A stretch of 64,000 bases of DNA from positions 1-64,000 of the forward strand of contig JBCBEX010000004.1 of NCBI GenBank assembly GCA_038528235.1, in the 5' to 3' direction. The stretch comes from JBCBEX01 sp038528235. Its GTDB lineage: Bacteria; Bacteroidota; Rhodothermia; Rhodothermales; Rubricoccaceae. Shown here one piece after another: positions 26,184 to 34,235 of the stretch (position 1 is the stretch's first letter; every line of letters begins with the position of its first letter). The translations under genes were made by a program, and so were the position numbers. The notes beneath the pieces are model-generated. The model was not told the DNA's origin and did not search any database. It worked only from the letters and a program-made list of their open reading frames with translations.

Positions 26184-26639
26184 TTACATGAAGGAGCCGA
26201 GGCCGAACTCGGTGATGGCGTCTTCGAGGCTGAGTTCGTCGTCGAGCGACGGGGCGTTGTCAGGGTGGTAGATCTCGATGCTCTTGCCGACGCCGATGAA
26301 CGCTGCCGTCCCTTTGACCGAGAGCCCGACCCGCTTCATCAGATCGGGGTGCAGACGCATGCGGCCCTGGCTGTCGAGGACCTGCGGCTCGGCGTAGCTC
26401 ATGAGCAGGGCGCGGAGCTGGCGCTGGCGCTTGTTCGCGGAGTCGACGTTCTCTACCATCTCGGCCTCCGCCTCGCGCCACTGGTCGAGCGGCAGCAGCT
26501 TGATGCACGGGTCGGCGGTCGGAATCATGACGACGCTGTTTTCGGCTTCGGGGTGGAGCAGGGCACGCATCTTCGACGGAAGGGCCACGCGGCCCTTCTC
26601 GTCGATCTTGTTGTCCTCGCGGCCTGAGAAGTAGGCCAT
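26184..26639 (-). CDS. mraZ: Transcriptional regulator MraZ
   Basis: AbrB-like, ring-forming DNA-binding protein, first gene of and regulator for the dcw cluster. 151 residues. Two swapped-hairpin repeats: YFSGREDNKIDEKGRVALPSKMR (first DxKGR motif) and AEPQVLDSQGRMRLHPDLM (second DxxGR motif). Start at ATG 26639. About 95 bases upstream lie TGGGG boxes in a 10-base period matching the known MraZ operator pattern, so it probably represses its own operon. Confidence 0.96.
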   Translation of the reverse strand: MAYFSGREDNKIDEKGRVALPSKMRALLHPEAENSVVMIPTADPCIKLLPLDQWREAEAEMVENVDSANKRQRQLRALLMSYAEPQVLDSQGRMRLHPDLMKRVGLSVKGTAAFIGVGKSIEIYHPDNAPSLDDELSLEDAITEFGLGSFM

Positions 26640-26732
26640 CACGAAGAAGCGTGCAGGTGAACAGGGAGGCTGGAATGCGTGGGGGAGCAGTGGGGCTGGG
26701 TGGGGAGGAGTGCCAGCGGGATGTTTAAAGTC

Positions 26733-26765
26733 CCCCACCAATCCCCACGCTTCCCCACGACCCCA
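26733..26765 (-). promoter_or_regulatory. Putative MraZ operator: TGGGG boxes at 10-base spacing
   Basis: On the minus strand GTGGGGAAGC, GTGGGGATTG and GTGGGGGACT follow each other directly. This puts TGGGG at 26757, 26747 and 26737 with exact 10-base periodicity; a fourth TGGGG begins at 26765, 8 bases earlier. MraZ of E. coli binds TGGGN boxes separated by 5 bases, the same geometry. The boxes sit just downstream of a perfect -7 element, where a bound MraZ ring would block transcription. Confidence 0.78.
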
Positions 26766-26771
26766 AAACTA
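26764..26771 (-). promoter_or_regulatory. mraZ promoter -7 element (TAGTTTTG)
   Basis: TAGTTTTG on the minus strand matches the Bacteroidota -7 consensus TAnnTTTG exactly. No clear TTG/TTTG lies 19-21 bases upstream, so the -33 element is weak. The expected start would fall around 26757, inside the first MraZ boxes. The leader to the mraZ ATG would be about 118 bases. Confidence 0.55.
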
Positions 26772-26874
26772 GGACGATTCGCCTCATATGCCTCGCTTTC
26801 GCCGTTTTTGTGGGCAAATAGCACCCTGTCCACACGTCCGTGGAAAACCGCATGCCTCTCCTACAAAACACGAA

Positions 26875-26921
26875 GTGAACAGGTGTTCACCCCAATTATC
26901 GACAAGTGAAAATCTGTTCAC
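26875..26921. promoter_or_regulatory. Two LexA-type palindromic operators upstream of the lexA-like gene
   Basis: GTGAACAGGTGTTCAC (26875-26890) is a palindrome of the form GTGAAC-N4-GTTCAC. GTGAAAATCTGTTCAC (26906-26921) is a second copy with one changed half-site base, starting 31 bases, about three helical turns, further on. The core GAAC-N4-GTTC is the SOS-box pattern of Gram-positive and several other LexA proteins. They lie 62-108 bases upstream of the lexA-like ATG and more than 230 from mraZ, so autoregulation is the simplest reading. Confidence 0.72.
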
Positions 26922-26982
26922 CATCCATATCTTCTACACGCTCTCCGCCGCCAGCCGCCTCTCTCCGTACTTCTCGCTCTCC

Positions 26983-27624
26983 ATGCGCCGCCCTACTACC
27001 GAGCGTCAGACGCAAGTCTACGAATTCATCCGCGACTTTATGCGCGCGCACGGCACGCCCCCCACGCTCCGCGAGATTGGCGACGGCCTCTCGATCCGCT
27101 CCTCAAACGCGGTGTTCAAACTACTTCATGCGCTGGAGACGAAAGGTCTCATCCTCCGCGAGCCCGGGGCGGCTCGTGGCATCCGCATCGCCAACCCCGA
27201 CGAGGACCCGCTATCCGAGACCCAGGTCCCGAGCCTCCCCCTCATCAGCCGGGTGTCCAGTGATGAACCAGACCGCCTCCGCCTTCGTCCACGCGGCGCG
27301 ATGTTCGTGGACGCGGCCCTGCTCGACGGCCACGAACCCGAGATATGTCTCATCGGACGCACTGGCGATGATGGCTTAGCCTCGGAGGGCATCTGGCGCG
27401 GCGACCTCCTGGTCGTAGCTCAGACCTCGCTCCGCGAATTGACTGACGGCGAGATCGTGGCGGCGCTCGTCGGCGAGACGTTCCTAGCCCGCCAGTTCAT
27501 GCGCCGCCTCGACCGCTTCATCCTGCGTGCGGCGGGGCGCTCCTACGACGCCATCCCCTCGTTCGAGGGTGACCCCGAGTGCTACGTCATCGGGCGCGTC
27601 GTGAGCGTGCTGCGGAAGATGTAG
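26983..27624 (+). CDS. LexA-family repressor lacking the self-cleavage residues
   Basis: 213 residues with the LexA architecture. Winged helix at 1-70 (TERQTQVYEFIRDFMRAHGTPPTLREIGDGL, SSNAVFKLLHALETKGLI); S24-type C-terminal domain at 83-213 (SLPLISRVSSDEP, GIWRGDLLVV, DGEIVAALVGE, YVIGRVVSVLRK). Aligned to E. coli LexA, the scissile Ala-Gly is Ser93-Asp94, the nucleophile Ser119 falls on Gly131, and Lys156 on Ala169 or Arg170. It should bind DNA and dimerise but not cleave itself, so it is probably not an SOS switch of the ordinary kind. Two GAAC-N4-GTTC palindromes precede it. A frameshift is unlikely because the domain reads through cleanly. Confidence 0.9.
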   Translation: MRRPTTERQTQVYEFIRDFMRAHGTPPTLREIGDGLSIRSSNAVFKLLHALETKGLILREPGAARGIRIANPDEDPLSETQVPSLPLISRVSSDEPDRLRLRPRGAMFVDAALLDGHEPEICLIGRTGDDGLASEGIWRGDLLVVAQTSLRELTDGEIVAALVGETFLARQFMRRLDRFILRAAGRSYDAIPSFEGDPECYVIGRVVSVLRKM

Positions 27625-27632
27625 AGCGCGGG

Positions 27633-28376
27633 TCACCCGCCGAGCCGCGCTTTGAGCGTGCGCACGCGGCGACGCGAGACCGGCACCTCGGTACCGTCCT
27701 TGAGCCGCAGCCGGTACGTCCCGCTGAACCACGGCAGCAGTTCTCGCATCGCTTCGACGTTGACGATCACGGCGCGGTGGACGCGCACGAAGCGCTCGGC
27801 GGGCAGCCGTGTCTCTAGCTCCTGGATCGTGAAGTCGACGGGGTAGTCGCGCCCAGCGTGGCGGGCGAAGACGAGCTTCTCGCGCGCCTCGAACGCCAGC
27901 ACCTCGGCGACCTCGGCGACCCGCAGCGAACGCCCTGCGCGCAGCGTAAGCCGGTGCACCGGAGCGCCGACCCGCGTCGCCTGGAAGCCGTCGAGCGCGG
28001 CGTCGGGCGTACCGGCAGCGACCATCGCGGCCACGCGCGAGAGCGACCGCGCCAAGCGCTCAGCGCGGACCGGCTTCGTGAGATAGTCGAGCGCGTGCAC
28101 CTCGAAGGCGCGCAGCGCGAACTCGTCGTAGGCCGTCACAAAGACGACGTGCGGGCGCGGCGGCGCGAGCAGGTCGAGCACGTCGAAGCCGTCGAGGACG
28201 GGCATCTGGATGTCGAGGAAGAGGACGTCGGGCTTGGTCTCGTGGATGAGCGGCACTGCCTCGCGGCCGGAGCCCGCCTCCCCGATCACCTCGACCTCGT
28301 GCTCCGCCTCGGCGAGCAGCATCCGCATCCGCGTCCGCGCGAGCGGCTCATCGTCGACCAGGACCGCGCGCAGCAT
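27633..28376 (-). CDS. LytTR-type response regulator
   Basis: 247 residues. Receiver domain at 1-120 with acidic pocket VDDEP, phospho-acceptor Asp in VLFLDIQMPVLDGFDVL, the switch residue in VFVTAYDEFALRAF and Lys in LTKPV. A LytTR DNA-binding domain at 140-247 follows (AEVLAFEAREKLVFARH, RFVRVHRAVIVNVEAMREL, LKDGTEVPVSRRRVRTLKARL). It receives phosphate from the sensor kinase encoded immediately upstream at 28456-29694. Converges on the lexA-like gene with 8 bases between stops. Confidence 0.95.
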   Translation of the reverse strand: MLRAVLVDDEPLARTRMRMLLAEAEHEVEVIGEAGSGREAVPLIHETKPDVLFLDIQMPVLDGFDVLDLLAPPRPHVVFVTAYDEFALRAFEVHALDYLTKPVRAERLARSLSRVAAMVAAGTPDAALDGFQATRVGAPVHRLTLRAGRSLRVAEVAEVLAFEAREKLVFARHAGRDYPVDFTIQELETRLPAERFVRVHRAVIVNVEAMRELLPWFSGTYRLRLKDGTEVPVSRRRVRTLKARLGG

Positions 28377-28385
28377 CAGGGGAGA

Positions 28386-28424
28386 GGGAAGTGGGAAGAA
28401 GTGGGAAGAAGTGCGAAGTGAACG
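28386..28424. repeat. Heptamer array between kinase and response-regulator genes
   Basis: Words GAAGTGG-GAA, GAAGTGG-GAA, GAAGTGC, GAAGTGA, ACGA in one orientation, starting about 10 bases from the response-regulator ATG. The word GAAGTG(N) is the one used at the murD-ftsW gap and at 38841-38861. There is no matching inverted arm. Confidence 0.65.
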
Positions 28425-28455
28425 AGGGCCGACCCTCCGAGTCAGCTTGCGCTTC

Positions 28456-29694
28456 TCAGCGCTTGTCGCGCGCGGCAGTCTGAGGCGAAACGATTGTCAC
28501 CTCGTGCGGCAGGTCATCGGCAGCGAGGCCATCGCCCAAGGCACGATCGCTGGGCAGCCCGTCGCCGGTGAGTCCGGTGCGTTCGAGCTCCATCGCGCGG
28601 AAGGGAAAGCGCAGCACGACGCCATCGGCAAGCAGGCTGAGCGTGGCAGCCTTGCCATAGAGTAGCCGCAGCCGGTCGCGCACGTTGGCGAGCCCGGAGC
28701 CCCGCTTCAGCACCACGTCGGGGTCGCGCGAGTCGAAGCCCGGTCCGGTGTCAAACACCTGCAACTCGACCATCGGGGCCGGTGTGCGCCCAGCGCCAGC
28801 GTCCTCTGCGATGTGAGCACGGACGCGGACCACGCAAGGGCCGTCGGTGCGAGCGACGCCATGTTTGACCGCGTTCTCGACGAGCGGCTGCACGAGCAGG
28901 CTCGGCACCTGTGCTCGTGCTACCGTCGGGTCGACCTTCACGTGGACGAGCAGCCGGTCCTGGAAGCGCACCTGCTCGATGTCGATGTAGAGCTGCGTTG
29001 CCTCCAGTTCATCGCGGAGTGTGACCGTCGGGTGCTGCGAAGCGCGGAGCGTGTAGCGAAAGAGGTCGGCGAGCCGTTCCGTGACGCCCTCGGCTTCGGA
29101 CGGGGCCACCCGGATGAGCGCCGCGATGCTGTTGAGCGTGTTGAAGAGGAAATGCGGGTTGATCTGCGCGCGCAGCGCCGAGAGCTCTGCCTGGAGCCGT
29201 GCGTGCTCCGCGTCGCGGAAGCGCTGATAAAACTCGACCGTGTAGGTGAGCGCCGTCACGAAGGCTGTGAACACGAACGCCACGCCCATGATGACGACCA
29301 TCGGCGGCTCCTTGCCGTTGTCCGGGAGGCCGAGCACAGCGCAGAGCACCGGGTCGATTTGCTTAAAGAGCACGAAGGCGAGCGTGGCAATGCTCGCAAT
29401 GGCGACGATGTGCACGGCCGCCGTCTGCCAGGTTGCGATGGGCCAGCGCGCAGTAAGCACGCGCTTGGCCTCCAACACCACGTTCCACATCCCGACTGTG
29501 TAGATGAGGCCGGACAGGGAGGAATGCACGAGGTCGATGAAGGCGGGGCTCCCCCAGCCACTCGTCCAGGACGCCAGGAAGCGCGGCGCGTCCTCCAGCG
29601 CGAACACGACCCAGCCTGCCCCGATGCCCACCACCGCCATGAGCGGAAGCAGCCGGAGACGTCGGAGCAGGTAGGCGCGAGTCGCGTCAGACAT
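28456..29694 (-). CDS. LytS/YpdA-type membrane sensor histidine kinase
   Basis: 412 residues. About four membrane helices occupy residues 10-160 (LLPLMAVVGIGAGWVVF, LIYTVGMWNVVLEA, AAVHIVAIASIATLAFVLF, VVIMGVAFVFTAFVTALTY). The His_kinase domain follows with the phospho-His in LRAQINPHFLFNTLNSIAAL. The HATPase part carries VQPLVENAVKHGVA and the G boxes FDTGPGF and RGSGLANVRDRL. It phosphorylates the LytTR regulator encoded 79 bases downstream; the pair forms a typical LytS/LytR-like operon. The ligand is unknown. Confidence 0.94.
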   Translation of the reverse strand: MSDATRAYLLRRLRLLPLMAVVGIGAGWVVFALEDAPRFLASWTSGWGSPAFIDLVHSSLSGLIYTVGMWNVVLEAKRVLTARWPIATWQTAAVHIVAIASIATLAFVLFKQIDPVLCAVLGLPDNGKEPPMVVIMGVAFVFTAFVTALTYTVEFYQRFRDAEHARLQAELSALRAQINPHFLFNTLNSIAALIRVAPSEAEGVTERLADLFRYTLRASQHPTVTLRDELEATQLYIDIEQVRFQDRLLVHVKVDPTVARAQVPSLLVQPLVENAVKHGVARTDGPCVVRVRAHIAEDAGAGRTPAPMVELQVFDTGPGFDSRDPDVVLKRGSGLANVRDRLRLLYGKAATLSLLADGVVLRFPFRAMELERTGLTGDGLPSDRALGDGLAADDLPHEVTIVSPQTAARDKR

Positions 29695-29802
29695 GGAGCG
29701 AAGAGATCAAGGACACGCTACAAGAACGGGGCGCCCACGCCCGAACGCAACGACCCCTGACCGACGGTCGGCTCGACCGGATGAGCGGTCGCAGGAGGTG
29801 TT

Positions 29803-30678
29803 CTACGTGTCTGTGACAGCCCGGGGCTTTACGGATGAGAGGTAGCGGTGCAGGGCCGTGAGTTCGTCGTCGGTCATCGCCGCGGTCATCGCCCAAGGCA
29901 TGACGTGCGGGTCCATCGCATGGCCGTCGGCGGCGATGCCCGTGCGGAGCGTCTGCGCGAAGGCGTCGTAGCCGCGCTCGGCGCTGACGCGCAGGTCCGA
30001 GGCGTAGGTCCCGTCGGGCCCCACCTTGCCCTGGTAGTCGTCGCCGTGGCACGACTGGCACGTCACCGCAGCGAGGTAGCGGCCGTACTCGGCGGTGGGG
30101 CCGACCGGCGGCGCGACCGTCGCGGGCCGGGTAAGCGTGACCGCTCTGAGTGCGCTCGTCGCGTCGAGGCCCGTGACGAGCTTCCCGGGGAGCCGCCACT
30201 CCGTCGCAGGCAGCACGTTGTTCGCGGGCGGGAGTTGCTGGAGGTAGGCGATGAGCGCCGCGGCGTCCCCGTCCGCCAGCTTGTGGTAGCTCTCCGACGG
30301 CATCACGACGAGGAGCGTACCGTCGGGGCGAACGCCGTGGCGGATGGCGCGATCCCAATCCGCCGCGGTGGCATACTGCTCCGCGATGCCGCCTTCGCCG
30401 CTCGTGAGGTTGGTCGCGGTAGCGCGGAACGGCGGGATATCGAGGAAGACGGCGCCCTCGTAGTGCGTGCCGTGGCAGACCTGGCATCCATGCGTAGCGG
30501 CGAGGTGCGCGCCCCGGGCGACCGTCGCCGAATCGCTCGCGACGGCCAGCGCCGCCACGTCCGGCTCAAAGGTCTGGGTGAGCGTCGCTGCGCCCTTCGT
30601 GACGAGCACGCCGCCCGCGACGACGAGGAGGCCGATCACCGCGGCGAGGCCGATTCCTATGCGTTTGAGCCAAGTCAT
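29803..30678 (-). CDS. Membrane-anchored dihaem c-type cytochrome
   Basis: 291 residues. An N-terminal signal anchor (IGIGLAAVIGLLVVAGGVLV) is followed by two cytochrome c domains with haem motifs CQVCH (about 64) and CQSCH (about 212). Axial Met candidates lie in MPSESYHKL and MPWAMT. The second domain resembles small class I domains ending DDELTALHRYLSS. Probably a periplasmic electron carrier or the cytochrome module of an oxidase or dehydrogenase chain, but no partner gene is adjacent. ATG at 30678 chosen because it gives the anchor directly. Confidence 0.9.
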   Translation of the reverse strand: MTWLKRIGIGLAAVIGLLVVAGGVLVTKGAATLTQTFEPDVAALAVASDSATVARGAHLAATHGCQVCHGTHYEGAVFLDIPPFRATATNLTSGEGGIAEQYATAADWDRAIRHGVRPDGTLLVVMPSESYHKLADGDAAALIAYLQQLPPANNVLPATEWRLPGKLVTGLDATSALRAVTLTRPATVAPPVGPTAEYGRYLAAVTCQSCHGDDYQGKVGPDGTYASDLRVSAERGYDAFAQTLRTGIAADGHAMDPHVMPWAMTAAMTDDELTALHRYLSSVKPRAVTDT

Positions 30679-30853
30679 GGGAGGTCGAGGTTGGTGACGT
30701 AAGCAACCGACTGGCACCCCTAGAGCCCACGTGGGCACCTTCCTCAATAAGCGAAACTACCCATCCCTTTCGCAAGCTATCCGATTTAGGAATAGCGCCC
30801 TGGGATATCAGACGCATACGTTTAAACACGTCTGCCTCTGCCCCTCCTCCCAT

Positions 30854-30892
30854 AAAAAAACGCCCGGCCCCACCATGCGGCAGGACCGGGCG
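30854..30892 (-). terminator. Intrinsic terminator after the pyrophosphatase gene
   Basis: On the minus strand CGCCCGGTCC (30892-30883) pairs with GGGCCGGGCG (30870-30861, one G-U), followed by seven T (30860-30854). It starts 24 bases past the stop codon. Confidence 0.9.
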
Positions 30893-30915
30893 CTCGGCTC
30901 CGAGGAGCAGAGGGG

Positions 30916-33822
30916 TTAGCCCACGCGGAAGGCGACGCGGCGGTTGGCAGCGCGGCCCTCCTCCGTCGCGTTGGGCTGGATCGGGCGGGCGTCCCCGTAG
31001 CCGACAGCGGCGATGCGGGCGGCGTCCACGCCTTGTTCGGCGAGGTAGCCCGCGACGGCCTGCGCACGCTGCTGACTGAGCGTGTCGTTGGTCTCCTGCG
31101 CACCCGTGTTGTCCGTGTGGCCCTCGACGGTGATGCCGAGTTCCGGGTACGCCGCGAGGTTGGCCGCGATGGCGTCGAGCGTGGCGCGCGACCCCGCCGT
31201 GAGGTCGGCGGTGCCCGTGGCGAACTCGACGGTCTGCTCGGAGAGCGTCTCGCTGATGGCGTTCATCGCTGCCAGGACGTCCTCACTCGGCGCCTCGACG
31301 GTGATGCCCGACGTGTAGGAGAACGGAGCGGTGAGCAGCGCTGCCGCGTCCGCGTCGATGGCGTCCTTCTCCTCGTCGGAGAAGACCACGCCGTTGAGCG
31401 TCACGTTGGTGCCGTCCACGTCCATCCCCGCGTCGCTGCGGAAGCGGCCGAGGAACGGGAAGATCTCGAAGAGCTTCGCCTGGAAGCCTTCGATCCCGTC
31501 CATCTCGCCGATCTGCATGTTGTTGACGATCTCGAGGTTCGGGAACGTGCGCTGGGCGCGCTGCACGAGGGCGTCCATCGCCTCCTGCGAAGCGACCGCG
31601 CCCGAGAGCACGAGCGCACTGCCGTCCTGCACGAGGTTGAACGCGGGCACGCTCGGCATCTCCATGACCGTCACGTCATCGGCGTCGGCCATGGTGGCGT
31701 CGGCGTCCGAGATCAGCGGCGCGATCACGAGCGCGACCACGGCGATGAGCTTCAGGAGGATGTTGAGGCTCGGGCCCGAGGTGTCCTTGAGCGGGTCGCC
31801 CACGGTGTCACCCACGACGGCCGCCTTGTGCGCGTCGGTGCCCTTCTTGTAGCTCTTGCCGTCCACGACGATGCCCGCCTCGAACGACTTCTTCGCGTTG
31901 TCCCAGGCGCCACCGGCGTTCGACTGGAAGATGGCGAAGAGCACGCCCGACACGGTCACACCCACGAGGAGGCCACCGAGCATCGACGGGCTGATGAAGC
32001 CGACGATCACGGGGACCGTCACGGCGAGGAGGCCCGGCGCGACCATCTCGCGGATGGCGGCCTGCGTCGAGATGTCGACGCACTTGGCGTACTCCGCCTT
32101 GGCCGTGCCTTCGCGCAGGCCGGGGATCTCGCGGAACTGGCGGCCCACCTCCACGATCATCTCGCCCGCAGCGCGCCCGACGGCGGCCATGGCCATCGCC
32201 GAGAACACGTAGGGGAGCATCGCGCCGATGAGGACACCGGCGAGGATCGTCGGGTTGGCGACGTCGAGGTTCTCCACGCCCGCCTGCGTCATGTAGGCGG
32301 CGAAGAGGCCGAGCGCCGTGAGGGCGGCCGAGCCAATCGCGAAGCCCTTACCGATGGCGGCGGTCGTGTTGCCGACGGCGTCGAGCTTGTCGGTGCGCTC
32401 GCGGACTTCCGGCGGAAGCTCTGCCATCTCGGCGATACCACCGGCGTTGTCCGAGATCGGACCGTAGGCGTCGACGGCGAGCTGGATGCCCGTCACCGAG
32501 AGCATGCCCACAGCGGCGATCGCGATGCCGTAGAGGCCCGCGAAGAAGTACGCGCCGACGATGGCACCCGCGAGGACGAGCGCCGGGAAGCCGGTCGAGT
32601 ACATGCCGACGCCGAGGCCCGCGATGATGTTGGTCGCGGAGCCGGTCACGCTCTGCTCGGCGATGCCGTTGACCGGACCCTTGCCGAGCGCAGTGTAGTG
32701 CTCCGTGATGAGGCCGATGGCCGTGCCGGCGATGAGGCCGATCACGACCGCCATGAACACGCCGAACGACGAGTAGGCAAACTCGCCGACGATGGGCGTC
32801 GTGGCGACCCACTCAGCCGGTAGCATCGACGTGACGATGAGCCAGGCGAGACCGATCATGATGCCGACCGCGCCGAACTCGCCGATGTTAAGCGCCTTCT
32901 GCGGATCGCCGCCCTCCTTCACCTTGACGAAGAAGGAGCCCGCGACGGAGACGAGGATGCCGACCGCAGCGAGGACGAGAGGGAGCATGACGGCCGCGAG
33001 GCCCATCTCCGGACCAATCTCGAGGAAGGCCGGGAGGAAGGCCGCGCCGAGCACCATCGCGCCGATGATCGAGCCGACGTACGACTCGAAGAGGTCAGCG
33101 CCCATGCCGGCCACGTCGCCCACGTTGTCGCCCACGTTGTCGGCGATGGTGGCGGGGTTGCGGGGGTCGTCCTCGGGGATGCCTTCGTAGACCTTACCGG
33201 CGAGGTCAGCGCCCACGTCGGCCGCCTTCGTGTAGATGCCGCCGCCAACCCTCGCAAACAGGGCAATAGACGAGGCGCCCAGCGAGAAGCCCGCGAGCAC
33301 GTTGATGACGGTCGCGATCTCCGGCGCGTCGACCGCGCCTTCGATGAACATGGCGCTGTAGACGATGAAGAGCACGCTCAGGCCGAGCACGCCGAGGCCG
33401 ACGACCGAGAGGCCCATGACGAGGCCGCCCGAGAAGGCGACGTTGAGCGCCGGGCCGAGGCCCGTGCGGGCCGCGTTGGTGGTGCGGACGTTCGCCTTCG
33501 TGGCGACGTTCATGCCGATGAAGCCCGCGAGGCCGGAGCAGAACGCGCCGACGAGGAACGACACCGCGATCAGCCACGACGAGTTGGTCTGGCTCATGTT
33601 GGCGAAGGCGAGCAGCGCGGCGACGGCGGCCACGAAGATGGCCAGCACGCGGTATTCGCGGCGCAGGAACGCGCGGGCACCGTCGGCAATGTTGCCGGCG
33701 ATCTCTGCCATGACGGGCGTGCCGACGTCCTGCTTGTTGACCCACTGCGTGCGGATGAACGCGTAGATCAACGCGATCACGCCCGCGAGCGGAATCAGAT
33801 ACGTGATGAGGGTGGAGTCCAT
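30916..33822 (-). CDS. hppA: Membrane-bound pyrophosphatase fused to a BON-like/OmpA C-terminal region
   Basis: Ion pump driven by PPi hydrolysis; 968 residues instead of about 700. Residues 1-705 are a complete M-PPase: YTKAADVGADLAGKVYEG, DNVGDNVGDVAGMGADLFESY, SDNAGGIAEMAELP and the C-terminal DTVGDPLKDTSGPSLNILLKL. VGNTTAAIGKG carries Ala at the position that is Lys in K+-independent enzymes, so it is probably K+-dependent; Na+ versus H+ transport is open. Residues 706-860 look like two BON-type units, and 861-968 form an OmpA-like domain (VEGHTDNTGAQETNDTLSQQRAQAV, GYGDARPI, RVAFRV). M-PPase C-termini face the periplasm, so this tail could bind peptidoglycan. Confidence 0.95.
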   Translation of the reverse strand: MDSTLITYLIPLAGVIALIYAFIRTQWVNKQDVGTPVMAEIAGNIADGARAFLRREYRVLAIFVAAVAALLAFANMSQTNSSWLIAVSFLVGAFCSGLAGFIGMNVATKANVRTTNAARTGLGPALNVAFSGGLVMGLSVVGLGVLGLSVLFIVYSAMFIEGAVDAPEIATVINVLAGFSLGASSIALFARVGGGIYTKAADVGADLAGKVYEGIPEDDPRNPATIADNVGDNVGDVAGMGADLFESYVGSIIGAMVLGAAFLPAFLEIGPEMGLAAVMLPLVLAAVGILVSVAGSFFVKVKEGGDPQKALNIGEFGAVGIMIGLAWLIVTSMLPAEWVATTPIVGEFAYSSFGVFMAVVIGLIAGTAIGLITEHYTALGKGPVNGIAEQSVTGSATNIIAGLGVGMYSTGFPALVLAGAIVGAYFFAGLYGIAIAAVGMLSVTGIQLAVDAYGPISDNAGGIAEMAELPPEVRERTDKLDAVGNTTAAIGKGFAIGSAALTALGLFAAYMTQAGVENLDVANPTILAGVLIGAMLPYVFSAMAMAAVGRAAGEMIVEVGRQFREIPGLREGTAKAEYAKCVDISTQAAIREMVAPGLLAVTVPVIVGFISPSMLGGLLVGVTVSGVLFAIFQSNAGGAWDNAKKSFEAGIVVDGKSYKKGTDAHKAAVVGDTVGDPLKDTSGPSLNILLKLIAVVALVIAPLISDADATMADADDVTVMEMPSVPAFNLVQDGSALVLSGAVASQEAMDALVQRAQRTFPNLEIVNNMQIGEMDGIEGFQAKLFEIFPFLGRFRSDAGMDVDGTNVTLNGVVFSDEEKDAIDADAAALLTAPFSYTSGITVEAPSEDVLAAMNAISETLSEQTVEFATGTADLTAGSRATLDAIAANLAAYPELGITVEGHTDNTGAQETNDTLSQQRAQAVAGYLAEQGVDAARIAAVGYGDARPIQPNATEEGRAANRRVAFRVG

Positions 33823-34235
33823 AGGGAGGTTGCCTGTGGGGAAGGTTGCTTGGTGTTGAGGTCGGAGTAGCCCCCGCGCACGCGGTGCGAACCACCGTTC
33901 GATGGAGGGACGGACGTTCGGGCGTGGGGTGCGCGCCCGGACGACGCGCCCTCAGGATGGCGTCGCGTGCGGAGGAGGAGGCTTGGCCGCCGCGTCCTCG
34001 CCCTGGTGGGTCGAGACGAGACGCTTCCGCGCTCCACCTGCGTCGCGGTCTCCCTGGGGGATGGCTCGGTAGAGCGACCAGCGACGGCCCTAAAGATCAA
34101 CGCGAGCCTCGCGCAGATGCCATTAATTATCAGGAAAGGACGTGTTGACGGCGCATGGACGCACACACGCCAGACCATGCGCCTCCCCCGTCGGCCCATC
34201 CATCCTCTTCGCCTCGCGGACGCCCGCCCGAGTGC
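33823..34235. other. 413-base gap between the pyrophosphatase and M14-like genes
   Basis: No convincing reading frame, RNA gene or strong hairpin. It should hold the hppA promoter on the minus strand, but I find no TAnnTTTG match. The segment around 34118-34134 (ATTAATTATCAGG) is the only AT-rich stretch and may be promoter DNA. Confidence 0.4.

Noticed and set aside
26788..26982. Upstream extension of the lexA-like frame to 26788
   Set aside because: It would translate the operators; the conserved LexA start is MRRPTTERQ at 26983.
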